Shown here one piece after another: positions 63,330 through 64,000 of a stretch of 64,000 bases of DNA. The translations under genes were made by a program, and so were the position numbers. Location: contig CM019215.1 in assembly GCA_009741485.1 (NCBI GenBank), positions 74,839,735 to 74,903,734 of the forward strand, in the 5' to 3' direction. The notes under the pieces are model-generated. The model did no database searches, had not been told where the DNA came from, and was given only the letters and a program-made list of their open reading frames with translations. This DNA is from Malurus cyaneus samueli (Eukaryota > Chordata > Aves > Passeriformes > Maluridae). Position 1 is the stretch's first letter, and every line of letters begins with the position of its first letter.

Positions 63330-64000
63330 ACACGCATTTGTTTTGTGTGGTTTTTTTATCTAGGCTTTGAAATACTTGTATAAGATTCCTAATATTAATC
63401 TTATTCTAAAAATTCTTAAATGACAATCCTAACCCACCTTGAAAAACAGGAGTTATACATGACATATTGAATAGATTTATGAACAGAAATCCATGGTGAG
63501 GGCTATTAGCCAATCACTCCCCCCATGGGTTTCAGCCTGTGTTCCTGTGCAGCTGAGGAAGTATTTATGAAGGCAACAGACAATTCCATGGCCCACAAAA
63601 CAGAAAGTCACAAGAGTGAACCCATTGTCTACATCAGTATATGATCTCAGTATATGTTCCTAGTTCTGGGAAACCTGCGTGAACATTTTGGAGGGTGTGA
63701 TTCATTTTTAGGTGACAAATTTGAGAAACTAAAGACTTAATTGTCAATGGTTGAATGCTTAAAGTTGCAATATAAGAATCTATTCAATCTGGGCTTGGAA
63801 TGTATGATCTGTAAACAGCAATCTCTACCAAAATGGGTACATAGAACTATTAGAAGCCCTTAAAGTTCTGTCTTCAAACAGAGATTGGGATGCTTCCTCA
63901 CTTAGAAGGTGGTGTAAAGATATATGTCATATGTCAAAGTCTTCAAATGATAGAATGACGGGGCAGTGAAAAGCCCCAGGGAAATTAACAATTCAGTACA
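63330..64000. other. No gene seen; unassigned right edge
   Basis: No open frame over 60 codons with any motif and no recognised repeat. Confidence 0.5.

Noticed and set aside
1..64000. tRNA genes, tRNA-derived SINEs, mitochondrial inserts, CRISPR arrays, DNA transposons with terminal inverted repeats
   Set aside because: Looked for by eye on both strands; no tRNA cloverleaf with A/B boxes, no mitochondrial gene order, no spaced repeat array and no convincing terminal inverted repeats were found.

Overview
The window reads as AT-rich, gene-free vertebrate DNA from a bird. Three things point to birds. CR1 LINE fragments are scattered on both strands, several with the typical 3' end (a gtcccttccaa-like stretch running into attctatgattct-like octamers). 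There are three solo LTRs of avian endogenous retrovirus types. There are also many strand-asymmetric G/T (or C/A) tracts of the GGTTT/CCAAA kind. The third LTR and these tracts look passerine-like to me, but that is recall, not a search.

No convincing protein-coding gene, tRNA, rRNA or snRNA was found. Every open frame is short. Those with recognisable protein similarity are decayed CR1 ORF2 pieces; the rest look like chance. The window is therefore either an intergenic desert or the inside of a very long intron, and the sequence alone does not decide which. One 88-base open stretch at 58823-58910 (ATG to a CAG|GT donor-like site) is kept only as a weak exon candidate.

Layout. 171-2282: long CR1 on the + strand keeping ORF2/reverse-transcriptase relics and the 3' end. 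2283-13542: nothing recognisable apart from homopolymers and short repeats. 13543-14410: old solo LTR, then a GGTTC/GGTTT array and a small CR1 scrap. 14411-20661: mostly unassigned, with two related short segments at about 18.0 and 19.4 kb. 20662-21486: CR1 on the - strand, then a C/A-rich tract at 21.7-21.9 kb. 24204-25080: older, internally deleted CR1 on the - strand. 25081-36114: unassigned, with homopolymers and one A/T hairpin. 36115-36611: second solo LTR, then a T/G tract. 37600-38840: two old CR1 3' ends around a T/G tract. 42410-42883: third and apparently youngest LTR, still with a TATA box, polyadenylation signal and CpG-rich U5. 44.0-44.25 kb: the longest G/T tract. 52562-55045: cluster of three CR1 pieces. 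58-61 kb: more G/T and C/A tracts. 61744-61910 and 63301-63329: last CR1 scraps.

There is no set of genes working together here. The history visible is repeated insertion and decay of CR1 elements and retroviral LTRs in otherwise neutral-looking DNA. I found no strong evidence for a new biological system. The best leads are the intact-looking LTR, the recurrent keto-rich tracts, and the rearranged CR1 at 24-25 kb.
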